Positions 35,736 to 44,165 of a DNA stretch of 64,000 bases are shown piece by piece. Each line of letters starts with the position of its first letter. The stretch's first letter is position 1. The notes under the pieces are model-generated. The model searched no databases. It worked only from the letters and a program-made list of their open reading frames with translations, and was not told where the DNA came from. The position numbers and the translations under genes are program-made. Source of the DNA: JBCCLJ01 sp039026915 (GTDB lineage: Bacteria > Acidobacteriota > Thermoanaerobaculia > Multivoradales > Multivoraceae); the NCBI GenBank assembly GCA_039026915.1, contig JBCCLJ010000009.1, positions 4,092-68,091 of the forward strand, in the 5' to 3' direction.

Positions 35736-35854
35736 ACGACATCTCCTGGCGGGCGGATGAGTATCAATCTACCGCAGCTCCGCGCCGCGAAGTGGCTTTC
35801 GCCCTTGCCTCGGCGCACCGTGAAAGCCTCGTGGAACTCTGGTAGCGCAAAAGC

Positions 35855-35883
35855 AAAGAGCCCGGATCTTGCGACCCGGGCTC
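35855..35883 (-). terminator. Rho-independent terminator of the CYP153 operon
   Basis: On the minus strand: GAGCCCGG, 10-nt loop, CCGGGCTC, then TTTGCTTTTG. It lies 30 bp after the P450 stop codon. Strong stem and T-rich tail. Confidence 0.8.
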
Positions 35884-35912
35884 TCAATCTGGGCTCGAGG
35901 GCTCTCGAGACC

Positions 35913-37199
35913 TCAGGCGTGAATCCTCACGGGCAGATTCAGGTAACCCTGAACGAAGGAAGAGCGCACTCGTTCGGGCTCGCCGACGACCTCGATGTTG
36001 TCGAAGCGAGCCATGATCTCCTCCCAGAGGATCCTCAGCTGCATCTCGGCGAGACGGTTGCCCATGCAGCGATGGATGCCGAAGCCGAACGCCATGTGAC
36101 GGCGCGCGTTGGGTCGATCGATGATCAGGCGATCCGCGTCTTCGAACATCTCCTCGTCGCGGTTGCCGCTGGCGTACCACATGAGGACCTTGTCCCCCTC
36201 TCGGATCTTCTGCCCACCGACCACGGTGTCCGCCACGGTGCGGCGCTTCATGTAGGCCAGCGGCGTTTGCCAACGAATCACCTCCGAGACCATGTTCGGA
36301 ATGAGATCGTGATTCTCTCGGAGCTTCTGGTATTCCTCAGGGTACTGGTTGAGGGCCAGAACGCCGCCACTGATCGAGTTGCGGGTGGTGTCGTTGCCGC
36401 CGACGATCAGCAGCATGAGGTTGCCGAGGAACTCCATCGGCTCCGAATCCTTCGTCGACTCGCCGTGCGCAAGCATCGAGACGAGGTCGTTGCCCGGAGC
36501 CTTCTGCTTGCGCTCATGGAAGAGACGCGTGAAGTAGGCAAGGCACTCGAGCAGAATCCCCTGCCGCTCCTCATCGGACTCGACGAGACCACCGGGCTCG
36601 ACCCGTGCCGTCGTGATGTCGGACCAGTAAGTGAGCAAGCGTCGATCCTCGAACGGAAAGTCGAACAGCGTCGCCAGCATCTGGGTGGTCAGCTCGATGG
36701 AGACCTTGTCGACCCAGTCGAACTCCTCGCCAACGGGCAGCGAGTCGAGAATGCTGCACACACGCTCGCGGATCTCGTGCTGCAGGACCTTGAGGTTCGC
36801 GGGACCGACGACGCCCTGGACCTCCTTGCGCTGCTCGTCGTGCTTGGGCGGATCCATCGCGATGAACATGTCTGTCTTGAAGTCTTCGAGCGGGTCCTGG
36901 TAGACGATGTTCGGGTACGAGGAGAAGGCCTGATGATTACGGTCGACGGCGAGGATGTCCTCGTACTTGGTCAGGGACCAGTAGGGACCGAACTCACCGT
37001 CCGGGCAGAAGTGCACCGGCGCCTCTTTGCGCAGGCGTTCGAAGTAGCGGTACTGCCAGTGTTTCTCGAACAGCTCGGGCTGAGAGACATTGAGCTCTTC
37101 GAGCGAGTAGGAGTACGGGTCCTCGTCGATGTTCGGGACCCAAGGGTTGGCCGGCTCGGGAGCGTTGAGTTGCGTTTCCTGCGCGACGGGTTCGGTCAT
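35913..37199 (-). CDS. Cytochrome P450, CYP153 family (alkane/fatty-acid omega-hydroxylase)
   Basis: Terminal hydroxylation of medium-chain alkanes or fatty acids. 428 residues. CYP153-type blocks are visible: FGPYWSLTKYEDIL, MFIAMDPPKHDEQR, the I-helix LLIVGGNDTTRNSISGG, the K-helix MVSEVIRWQTPLAYM, and the haem loop FGFGIHRCMGNRLAEMQL with Cys378 as thiolate ligand. The C-terminus (RILWEEIMARFDNIEVV) also matches the family as I know it. The ATG at 37199 follows AGGAG. Electrons should come from the 2Fe-2S ferredoxin encoded 98 bp upstream in the same operon; no ferredoxin reductase is in the window. Confidence 0.93.
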   Translation of the reverse strand: MTEPVAQETQLNAPEPANPWVPNIDEDPYSYSLEELNVSQPELFEKHWQYRYFERLRKEAPVHFCPDGEFGPYWSLTKYEDILAVDRNHQAFSSYPNIVYQDPLEDFKTDMFIAMDPPKHDEQRKEVQGVVGPANLKVLQHEIRERVCSILDSLPVGEEFDWVDKVSIELTTQMLATLFDFPFEDRRLLTYWSDITTARVEPGGLVESDEERQGILLECLAYFTRLFHERKQKAPGNDLVSMLAHGESTKDSEPMEFLGNLMLLIVGGNDTTRNSISGGVLALNQYPEEYQKLRENHDLIPNMVSEVIRWQTPLAYMKRRTVADTVVGGQKIREGDKVLMWYASGNRDEEMFEDADRLIIDRPNARRHMAFGFGIHRCMGNRLAEMQLRILWEEIMARFDNIEVVGEPERVRSSFVQGYLNLPVRIHA

Positions 37200-37297
37200 G
37201 TCTGGCTCCTGGTGGTCATTGGGGGACCGACGACGGCGCGGGATGGGGCCCGAACCGCGTCTCAGTTCTCGAGAGTCGTGTCTTTGGAGGTCGAGGC

Positions 37298-37618
37298 TTA
37301 CATCTGAAACTCGGGCACGCGTACGACGAGGCCTTCGAGCTCCTCGCTGACCTCGATCTGGCAGCTCAGACGCGAGCCTTCCTTGCGGTCTTCGTTGAGG
37401 CTCAGCATGTCCTCTTCCATGTCGCTCGGCTCTCCGACCTTGCCGCGGTATGCCTCTTCGACCCAGACGTGGCAGGTCGCGCACGAACAGCTGCCACCGC
37501 AGTCGGCGTCGATGCCTGGAACGTTGTTGTCGAGAGCGGCATCCATGACCGAGGAGCCGGCGTCGGCGGTCACTTCGAATTCCTGGTCGTCGTGGGTAAT
37601 GAACTTGATCTTCGGCAC
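37298..37618 (-). CDS. 2Fe-2S ferredoxin, adrenodoxin/putidaredoxin type
   Basis: 106 residues. Cluster ligands Cys40, Cys46, Cys49 and Cys86 give the C-x5-C-x2-C ... C pattern (DCGGSCSCATCHVWV, RLSCQIEV); Cys44 is extra. This class passes single electrons to class I P450s, and the gene directly precedes the CYP153 gene. The GTG start at 37618 has AGAGGA seven bases upstream. A strong palindrome about 130 bp upstream may control the pair. Confidence 0.92.
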   Translation of the reverse strand: MPKIKFITHDDQEFEVTADAGSSVMDAALDNNVPGIDADCGGSCSCATCHVWVEEAYRGKVGEPSDMEEDMLSLNEDRKEGSRLSCQIEVSEELEGLVVRVPEFQM

Positions 37619-37747
37619 GCTGAGTTCCTCTAGTGCAGGAAGAGACGACGGTGTCGTGACGTCTGTGTTGATTGGGATTCCGAAGCCCTTTGGCCTCGCT
37701 TCCGCTCCCCGTGAGTCTGGGGTAATCGGGTCTTTTGATCCTATCTC

Positions 37748-37767
37748 AATCGGCCGATCGGCCGATT
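37748..37767. promoter_or_regulatory. 20-bp perfect palindrome upstream of ferredoxin-CYP153
   Basis: AATCGGCCGATCGGCCGATT is its own reverse complement. It lies between the ferredoxin start and the convergent-side end of the zinc-ribbon gene. On the minus strand a weak promoter-like pair (TTGAGA, then GATTAC) begins at its edge, so it may be an operator for the alkane-hydroxylase operon. The bound protein is unknown. Confidence 0.5.
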
Positions 37768-37798
37768 CGGGTGGTCGCGCTCGATTCCGAACCTTCTC

Positions 37799-38935
37799 TT
37801 ACTCGGCGACCGCCCAGTTCATCAGCGCTTCCTCCTCGAAGATGCAAAGCACTCGGTAGTCCCGGTAGGCACCGGATCGATCCGCCGCGCGAGCCGTGGT
37901 CACGAACCGGCGAACGCCCCGCGGGTACTCCACATCGACGGCCCCCTCGGCATCGAAGAGGACGGATCCCGGAACGGAGGCTGCGCCGACGAAGGCCTCA
38001 CGGCACTGCTCAGCTCTCGATCCTCCGGAGACCTCGAGCGGCGAGGGCTTACGGAGCTCCCTCCCCTCGAGGTCGAACCAGTAGTTGAAGGCGACCTCGC
38101 CGGGGTCGCAGACGACGGAGAACTCTCGTACTTCCGAACCACGCTGCCAGAGAGCTACAGAGCCGAGATCGACCATGCCGCATCGCGGCACGTCGGTGAT
38201 GAGGCCGACGAGTGCTTCGACGACTCGAGACCGGTAGGGCCTCAGCTCCTCCCCGAGATCGAGGACGGAGTCGACGCGGCGCAGGAGCGCTGCTCGAGCC
38301 TCGGGAGGGCGATCCAGCAACTCGACGGGCACCCAGCCGAGAGAACCGCGAAGTCTCGGCGGCTGCTGAACTTCGAGCCGGACCCAGTCCGAGCGACGGC
38401 AGCGGACCGAGAGCAGCGTGTTCTGCTCCAATCGGATGACCGCGCTACTCGACCGACTCGGCGACGAGTAGAGGGTCGTCGGCTCGGTGACGACCGCGGA
38501 CTCCGGCAGGGCGAGGCCACCGTCGCAGACGGCAGGTACGCGCTGCGCTGGCGAGAGCGGCTGCAGCAGCGGCGCTGGAATCGCGGTGGACTGACCGATG
38601 ACCGGGCTGTCCGAAATCGCGGCATGCCCCCCCTGACGAACCGTCGAAGAAACGGTCGTCGCGGCCGCGATCGCCGCCAGGAGGAGAAGCAGCAGAACGA
38701 CGAGGCGCGAGCGGGGCACCCCGATCTCGACCGCACCCCCCAACAGCCGCTGGGCCTCCTCGCGCTCATGCTTGGCGAGCCCGCGCCATTCGACGCCGCG
38801 CTCGGATCGCGTCATGGACTCGTAGCGCCAAGCGAAATCGAGAGCCAACGGCAGGGTGGACACGAGGCCGCCGCACGTCGGGCAGTTCGTCGACTCCTCT
38901 TCGACCTGCTGCCCGCACGATCCGCAGATGACCAT
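37799..38935 (-). CDS. Zinc-ribbon, single-span membrane protein with SH3-like region
   Basis: 378 residues, no known family as a whole. Cys4, Cys7, Cys18 and Cys21 form an N-terminal zinc ribbon (CGSCG, CPTCG). A membrane helix lies near 78-95 (LVVLLLLLLAAIAAATT). After a Pro-rich linker the segment from about 145 to 205 (VVTEPTTLYSSPSRSSSAVIRL, then SDWVRLEV and GSLGWVPVELL) looks like a bacterial SH3 domain. The C-terminal part has scattered Cys. The topology suggests an envelope sensor or scaffold; this is inference. Confidence 0.65.
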   Translation of the reverse strand: MVICGSCGQQVEEESTNCPTCGGLVSTLPLALDFAWRYESMTRSERGVEWRGLAKHEREEAQRLLGGAVEIGVPRSRLVVLLLLLLAAIAAATTVSSTVRQGGHAAISDSPVIGQSTAIPAPLLQPLSPAQRVPAVCDGGLALPESAVVTEPTTLYSSPSRSSSAVIRLEQNTLLSVRCRRSDWVRLEVQQPPRLRGSLGWVPVELLDRPPEARAALLRRVDSVLDLGEELRPYRSRVVEALVGLITDVPRCGMVDLGSVALWQRGSEVREFSVVCDPGEVAFNYWFDLEGRELRKPSPLEVSGGSRAEQCREAFVGAASVPGSVLFDAEGAVDVEYPRGVRRFVTTARAADRSGAYRDYRVLCIFEEEALMNWAVAE

Positions 38936-39286
38936 GGCGCCAAGCTAACAGAGTCCTCGACCACACAGCGACCGCGAAAGCCCGGCCGAGGCGACCAACG
39001 CCGGCCCTCCCGACCTGCGCGAGAAGCGACGCCGGGCGCCGGTGGCCGCGGTTCGGCCTGACGGGCGGCAGGAAGGAGGGCGAGCGATTGCGGCCGCAGG
39101 CAAGGTCGGCGGAAGGTGGAGGCAGAGTCGGAGGGGTTCTGGGACGAAAGATGACCGCTCGGAGCACACTTCTGCGTAACTCATAGAAAGACAAGGAATG
39201 GCGACGGTTCTGATAGCAAGACGCGCGGCTCTGACCGTCTGCCGCCATGATCTGCAGTCTGCTGAAAGCTCGAGGGGGGCAAACGA
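38936..39286. other. 351-bp intergenic region between divergent genes
   Basis: Separates the zinc-ribbon gene (minus) from the protein kinase (plus) and must hold both promoters. It is GC-rich to about 39130, then AT-richer (39170-39230, for example CATAGAAAGACAAGG). No clear hexamer pair, operator palindrome or small gene was found. Confidence 0.4.
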
Positions 39287-40456
39287 TTGAAGCGTCTCGG
39301 CAAGTACGAGGTCCTCCAAAAAATCGGCGAGGGCGGCTTCGGCGTCGTCTACAGAGGCCGAGATCCACTGCTCGACCGGATCGTCGCCATCAAGACGTGT
39401 ACCTCGAGCGAGCGCAAAGTGCGCAAGCGGTTCTTTCGCGAGGCCGAGATCTCGGGGCGGCTCCGCCATCCCAACGTCGTCACCGTGCACGATTTCGGGG
39501 TCGAGGACGAGCTGCCTTACCTGGTGCAGGAGTTCCTTCCCGGCGCCGACCTCCACCACTTCCTGGAGGCCGAGCCCGACACGTCGCTCGGCACCCGCGT
39601 TCGCTTCCTGCGTGGTATCGCCGAAGGACTTCGGTACGCCCACAGCGCCGGAGTCATTCATCGCGACGTGAAGCCGGCCAACGTGCGCGTCATTGACGGT
39701 CGCCGCGTCAAGGTCATGGACTTCGGCATCGCCAAGATCAGCGACCAGGAGAGCGAGCTGACCGATACCGGCCTGCCTCTCGGCACCGTCGCCTACCTGA
39801 GCCCCGAGCAGCTCAGCGAGCAGACGCTCGACGCCCGCTGCGATCAGTTCGCTTTCGGCGTGCTCGCTTTCGAAGTGCTCGCCGGGCACCGCCCCTTCCG
39901 CGCCACGTCGATCCACGCGCTCTTCTACCAAATCCTCAGCGAAGCCACCGAGCGCCTCGACCAGGTCGACGAAGACATCCCCAAAGAGCTTGCCGATCTC
40001 GTCGAGCGCTGCCTGGAGAAAGGTCGCGACGATCGCTACGGCGACTTCGGCGAGCTGATCGACGACCTGGAGCCGATTCAGAGTCAGATCCCCGGCGCCT
40101 GGGACCGCACCGAGCAGGCCATCTTCCTGGACCGGCTTCGACTGCGCGCACGCGAGGTCGATCAGGTCGGTGAGCGCGCGCGCCACGCTCTCGGTATCGA
40201 CGACGCGCCCGAAGCTGCCGAGGCGCCCGAAGAGGAGACGCGGTTGAGCGAGGCGGCGACGGCGAGCACGGCCTACCCGCAGGAGATCGCGTCTCTGACG
40301 ACGCGCGTTCTCGAGCAGCTCGACAGCGGCGCGCTGGAAGGCGCGGCGCTCGCCTTCGTTCAGCTGGAGCAGAAAGCGCGCGGCGCGAGCTTCCTCGACG
40401 AAATCCGTCAGAAGCTGGACGCAGGCTTCAAGAACACGCGCCGAGCACGCCGGTAG
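39287..40456 (+). CDS. Serine/threonine protein kinase (Hanks type), soluble
   Basis: 389 residues with the kinase domain at about 7-265: glycine loop GEGGFG (14-19), ATP Lys36 in VAIK, catalytic loop HRDVKPAN (125-132), DFG at 145-147, and the activation-segment end GTVAYLSPEQ. The C-terminal 120 residues are helical and acidic, without the membrane helix or PASTA repeats of PknB, so it is cytosolic. The start is TTG at 39287 with a G-rich Shine-Dalgarno (GAGGGGGG). Substrates are unknown. Convergent with the DUF6503 gene. Confidence 0.9.
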   Translation: MKRLGKYEVLQKIGEGGFGVVYRGRDPLLDRIVAIKTCTSSERKVRKRFFREAEISGRLRHPNVVTVHDFGVEDELPYLVQEFLPGADLHHFLEAEPDTSLGTRVRFLRGIAEGLRYAHSAGVIHRDVKPANVRVIDGRRVKVMDFGIAKISDQESELTDTGLPLGTVAYLSPEQLSEQTLDARCDQFAFGVLAFEVLAGHRPFRATSIHALFYQILSEATERLDQVDEDIPKELADLVERCLEKGRDDRYGDFGELIDDLEPIQSQIPGAWDRTEQAIFLDRLRLRAREVDQVGERARHALGIDDAPEAAEAPEEETRLSEAATASTAYPQEIASLTTRVLEQLDSGALEGAALAFVQLEQKARGASFLDEIRQKLDAGFKNTRRARR

Positions 40457-40468
40457 ACGCGCGCCGCG

Positions 40469-41260
40469 TCAGTTCACCTCGATCGCCGAAAGGGTGATCG
40501 TCGACACCAGAGGCAGTTCGTCGGCGGCATACTCTGGCGTCACGAGATTGACGCTGAGGTCACCTGACTTCTCGTTGAGACCGTAGTTCTCGGCGTCGTA
40601 GAACAGCACACCGCCAACCTCGCGGTAGTTGAAGAGCCTGCGAAAGCGCAGGCCGGTACCGCCGCTGTAGTCGTAAGCGAACTGCTCGAGTCGGCTGGTC
40701 TCAGGATCGAACCAGTACATGTACTCGCTCGAAGCGCCTGCGCTGCTCTCCGGCTGAAAGGAGACGCGCACCTTCTGCAGCGCGCGTCCGTCCCACGTCT
40801 CGAGACCCAGGTCTTCCTTGAAGACGCCGGGATCGTTGAGCTTGTAAGGCAGAAAGAGGAAATACATGCGCTGATTGACGTAGGAGAGCCTCCTGGCCGA
40901 CTCGTCCTCGGAGATCTCCACGTTCTCGCCGTCCTCCGTCAGCGTCAGCTCAGAGTTCGTCTGCCGATGCACCCGCTCGACGCCGTCCTTGACTTCGATG
41001 ATGCGATGTTCGAAAGACTCGCCGTCGCGCCGCGTCTCGACGTCGAAGCTGCCGGACTTGCTGCTGATCGTCAGGGAGATCTCGGCGTCGCTCACGCGAT
41101 CACCGCCGTGCAGAGCGATCGCTCGATCGACGACGTCGAGGCGCTCGGCCTTGACGGCGGGGGCAGGTTCGGAATCGGGAGACGCTGCCACCGCGTCGTT
41201 CGGCTCGGCACAAGCAAAGGTCGCGCCCGTCAAAGCGAGCATCGCGAGGAGTCTAAGCAT
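40469..41260 (-). CDS. DUF6503-like lipoprotein
   Basis: 263 residues. The ATG at 41260 gives a signal with lipobox-like TFAC at about residue 17. The body reads AIALHGGD near the N-terminus, then FLFLPYKLNDPGVF and MYWFDPETSRLEQFAYDY, the pattern of DUF6503 outer-membrane or periplasmic proteins that resemble LolA/LppX-type lipid carriers in layout. Function is unknown. Convergent with the kinase gene (12 bp apart), divergent from the NtrC-like gene. Confidence 0.7.
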   Translation of the reverse strand: MLRLLAMLALTGATFACAEPNDAVAASPDSEPAPAVKAERLDVVDRAIALHGGDRVSDAEISLTISSKSGSFDVETRRDGESFEHRIIEVKDGVERVHRQTNSELTLTEDGENVEISEDESARRLSYVNQRMYFLFLPYKLNDPGVFKEDLGLETWDGRALQKVRVSFQPESSAGASSEYMYWFDPETSRLEQFAYDYSGGTGLRFRRLFNYREVGGVLFYDAENYGLNEKSGDLSVNLVTPEYAADELPLVSTITLSAIEVN

Positions 41261-41521
41261 GGTTTCTCCGTCGGGGTGGTTCTGGAGCCTGTTCGGTTTC
41301 GGTGGGTACGGATGCAACGACCCTTCGGATCGGCGCGGGTGACTCGCTTCCCCCAATTCCGTCGTTCCGCGGCCAGGATCGCACAAAAGCGTCGGCTCCG
41401 ATGCTCCACCTGCGCAACGCGCAGGGGCAACCACTCCTGGCACAAGGGTTGCTCCGCTCTCGGCCAACGCACGGCGAGCTCGCGCTCGGTCGTGCGGCAA
41501 CGCAGCGGACTGGAGAACACG

Positions 41522-42472
41522 GTGCCAGCCAAACCGGATGCGCGAACTTCGACTGCCCGAGCGACGAGCGGATCTCTACCGCCCTTCGAGCTTCTCGGCC
41601 CAGCGCGCACGGCCGAGCTCGACGTCTACGTTCGTGCGGCACAGCAGCCGCCGACGCGTCGGCGCCCGATCTTGGTGCAGGGGGACGTCGGCACCTGGAA
41701 AGACCGGTGGGCCGAGTGCTTCCACGAACGAACGGGCGGGCGCGGTGCCTTCGTTCGCCTCCACTGCGGCATCAACGCTTCGAGGCGAACCGAAGATCTG
41801 CTGTTCGACAGCCTTCCGTCGGCGCAGGGAACCTCGGCCTGGTACCGGGCCCGTGGGGGAACGCTGCTCCTCGAGGAGGTCCAGGGGCTTCCCGAGGATG
41901 CCCAGCTGGAGCTCGCACACCGAATCTCGGAGGAAGAGGGTCCCCAGGTGATCGCGACGACGAGCTCGACGCTCGACGTCGCGGTCCGGGCCGGCCAGTT
42001 CGCCGCACGCCTCTACCGGCTGTTCGCGCGTCAACTGATTATCGCGCCGCCGCTGGTGCGCTGTCGTCGTGACCTTCTCCGCATCATCGAGGCTCTGCTG
42101 AACTGGCACGCTTCGAGGCGCGGAGTCCGGGTTCCCAGGCTCTCCGACGGTGCCAGCAAAGCGGCCCTCGAGCACGACTGGCAGGGCAACCTGCGCGAGC
42201 TCGAATCGCGAGTCGAGAGAGCGATGCTCACCTCGAGCAAGACGTCACTCGAGGCCCAACACCTGGGCCTCATCGCTTCGCCGTCGATGCCCGGCGAAGA
42301 GAGGCCACTCGCAGATCTTCTGAAGGACTACGAGAAGCAGGTCCTCCAGGACTGCCTGGCCGAGACAGCGGGAGACCTCGACGAAGCCTGCCGGAAGCTC
42401 GGACTCAACCGACGGGGCCTCCTCTATCGGCTCAAGAAGCACGACCTCGACGTGTCGTCGTTCCGCTCTTGA
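41522..42472 (+). CDS. Degenerate NtrC-like regulator lacking GAFTGA, Fis-type C-terminus
   Basis: 316 residues in the order AAA+ core (about 30-230) and Fis-type DNA-binding tail (about 265-310, DLDEACRKLGLNRRGLLYRLKKHDL). The Walker A region reads GDVGTWKD instead of GxxGTGKE, Walker B reads LLLEEV instead of LFLDE, and the GAFTGA loop that contacts sigma-54 is absent (DLLFDSLPSAQG directly precedes the Walker B block). WQGNLRELES (sensor II) remains. It should bind DNA but probably cannot remodel sigma-54 holoenzyme. It lies just upstream of amtB-glnB. GTG start with GGAG upstream. Confidence 0.75.
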   Translation: MPAKPDARTSTARATSGSLPPFELLGPARTAELDVYVRAAQQPPTRRRPILVQGDVGTWKDRWAECFHERTGGRGAFVRLHCGINASRRTEDLLFDSLPSAQGTSAWYRARGGTLLLEEVQGLPEDAQLELAHRISEEEGPQVIATTSSTLDVAVRAGQFAARLYRLFARQLIIAPPLVRCRRDLLRIIEALLNWHASRRGVRVPRLSDGASKAALEHDWQGNLRELESRVERAMLTSSKTSLEAQHLGLIASPSMPGEERPLADLLKDYEKQVLQDCLAETAGDLDEACRKLGLNRRGLLYRLKKHDLDVSSFRS

Positions 42473-42601
42473 AACGCTCCCATTTCTGTCGAGCCGAGGT
42501 CCCAGGAACAACGTTTTTGTATCACTGCGAACTGAGTCCTCTCCGACGAATCGAAGCCTCCAAGCCCGTGTCTACTGGGACGAACGACTCCTTCTGCAAT
42601 C

Positions 42602-42617
42602 TGGCACGCACGTTGCC
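42602..42617 (+). promoter_or_regulatory. Sigma-54 (RpoN) promoter of amtB-glnB
   Basis: TGGCACG-CACG-TTGCC matches the -24/-12 consensus TGGCACG-N4-TTGC with exact spacing. The expected transcript start is about a dozen bases downstream, leaving a roughly 75-nt leader before amtB. Nitrogen-controlled expression is implied. Confidence 0.9.
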
Positions 42618-42663
42618 TACCACCGAAACGTCCAGCCCACACATCTCCTTTCACGAGGAGACC

Positions 42664-42741
42664 ATGAAGGAGTCTCCCGTTGGGAGTTCCGAGAAGGAGA
42701 TTCGATGCGACCGATCCACATCGCGCTGCTCTGCCTCATGA
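42664..42741 (+). CDS. Possible 25-residue leader ORF overlapping the amtB start
   Basis: Begins ATG with GAGGAG three bases before it, encodes MKESPVGSSEKE..., and stops 37 bases inside amtB in another frame. It includes a small hairpin (CTCCC-GTT-GGGAG) just before the amtB Shine-Dalgarno. It could couple or tune amtB translation; equally it may be chance. Confidence 0.25.
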   Translation: MKESPVGSSEKEIRCDRSTSRCSAS

Positions 42742-44150
42742 GCATCTTGGCAGTGGCCCCCCTATCGACCGCAGCCGCCCAAGAAGCCGCCGCAGAGCCA
42801 GCCGAGGAAGCGCCGGCGCCCCCCGCGGACGACACGGCCGAAGTCATCGCTGCTCTCGAGGCCAAGGTGACCGAGCTCGAAGGCTCGCTGCAGAACAACA
42901 TCAACATCGTGTGGACCGGCATCGCTGCGTTCCTCGTGCTCTTCATGCAGCCTGGCTTCGCGATGCTCGAAGCGGGCTTCACGCAGGCGAAGAACGCCGT
43001 CAACATCATGATGAAGAACTTCATGGATCTGGCGATCGGCACCCTGGCCTTCTTCGTGCTCGGCTTCGCACTCATGTTCGGAGAGACGAGCAACGGCTGG
43101 TTCGGCTCGAGCCTCTTCGCGCTGTCCGGAATCACCGGCTCCGACTGGACCTTCACCTTCTGGATCTTCCAGGTCGTCTTCGCCGCGACGGCCGCGACGA
43201 TCGTGTCGGGTGCCGTGGCTGGCCGCTTCAAGTTCACCGCCTATCTCGTCGCCACAGCAGCCATCGCCGGCGTCATCTACCCGATCTTCGGCAAGTGGGC
43301 CTGGGGCTCGCTGCTGCTCGACGAAGGTGCCGGATGGCTCGAAGGGCGCGGCTTCATCGACTTCGCCGGCTCCACGGTCGTCCACTCGATGGGTGGCTGG
43401 CTCGCGCTCGCCGCAGTGCTGGTCCTCGGCCCGCGCATCGGCAAGTTCAGCTCGGACGGCAAGCCTCAGGCGATGCCCGGTCACAGCATTCCGCTGGCGG
43501 CCCTGGGCGTCTTCATCCTCTTCTTCGGCTGGTTCGGCTTCAATGCCGGCTCGACCACGACCGGCGACGGCGAGCTCGGCCGCGTCGCGGTCACCACGAT
43601 GCTGGCAGCCGCGGGCGGCGCCCTCGCCGCGATGATCACGGCCTGGGCCATGTTCGGTAAGCCGGACGCCTCGATGACCGCCAACGGCGTCATTGGTGGC
43701 CTCGTCTCGATCACGGCTCCCTGCTACACCGTCACTCCCTGGGGCGCGGTCATCACCGGCGTGATCGGTGGAGTCCTGGTCGTCTTCAGCATTCTCTTCC
43801 TCGAGCGGGTGCTCAAGGTCGACGACCCGGTCGGCGCCATCAGTGCACACGGTACCTGCGGCGCCTGGGGCACGCTCGCCTGCGGCCTCTTCGGCGCCGA
43901 GGCGATCGTTGGTGCAGGCGACGCCAACACGGGCCTCTTCTACGGCGGTGGAGCCGGGCAGGTCGGCATCCAGCTGATCGGTATCGGCGCCGCCTTCGTC
44001 TGGGCTTTCGCGACCGGACTGATCCTCTTCTTCGCACTGAAGAGCACGATCGGCGTCCGCGTCTCGGAAACTGAGGAGCTCGAAGGTCTCGATATCGGCG
44101 AGCACGGCATGGAGGCCTACTCCGGCTTCCAGATCTTCACCACCCAGTAA
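42705..44150 (+). CDS. amtB: Ammonium transporter
   Basis: 481 residues: signal peptide (ILAVAPLSTAAAQ), a short acidic and coiled segment, then 11 membrane helices. Pore residues are present: the conserved Asp and first His in FAGSTVVHSMGGW and the second His in SAHGTCGAWGTLACGLFG; PGFAMLEAGF is the classic N-terminal motif. It conducts ammonium into the cell and is gated by the P-II protein encoded 15 bp downstream. It is transcribed from the sigma-54 promoter at 42602 with an AAGGAG Shine-Dalgarno. Confidence 0.95.
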   Translation: MRPIHIALLCLMSILAVAPLSTAAAQEAAAEPAEEAPAPPADDTAEVIAALEAKVTELEGSLQNNINIVWTGIAAFLVLFMQPGFAMLEAGFTQAKNAVNIMMKNFMDLAIGTLAFFVLGFALMFGETSNGWFGSSLFALSGITGSDWTFTFWIFQVVFAATAATIVSGAVAGRFKFTAYLVATAAIAGVIYPIFGKWAWGSLLLDEGAGWLEGRGFIDFAGSTVVHSMGGWLALAAVLVLGPRIGKFSSDGKPQAMPGHSIPLAALGVFILFFGWFGFNAGSTTTGDGELGRVAVTTMLAAAGGALAAMITAWAMFGKPDASMTANGVIGGLVSITAPCYTVTPWGAVITGVIGGVLVVFSILFLERVLKVDDPVGAISAHGTCGAWGTLACGLFGAEAIVGAGDANTGLFYGGGAGQVGIQLIGIGAAFVWAFATGLILFFALKSTIGVRVSETEELEGLDIGEHGMEAYSGFQIFTTQ

Positions 44151-44165
44151 CGAGAGGAACTGCAC

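Noticed and set aside
38945..40186. 413-codon minus-strand frame opposite the protein kinase
   Set aside because: Kinase motifs on the plus strand are complete; the antisense frame has no family signature.
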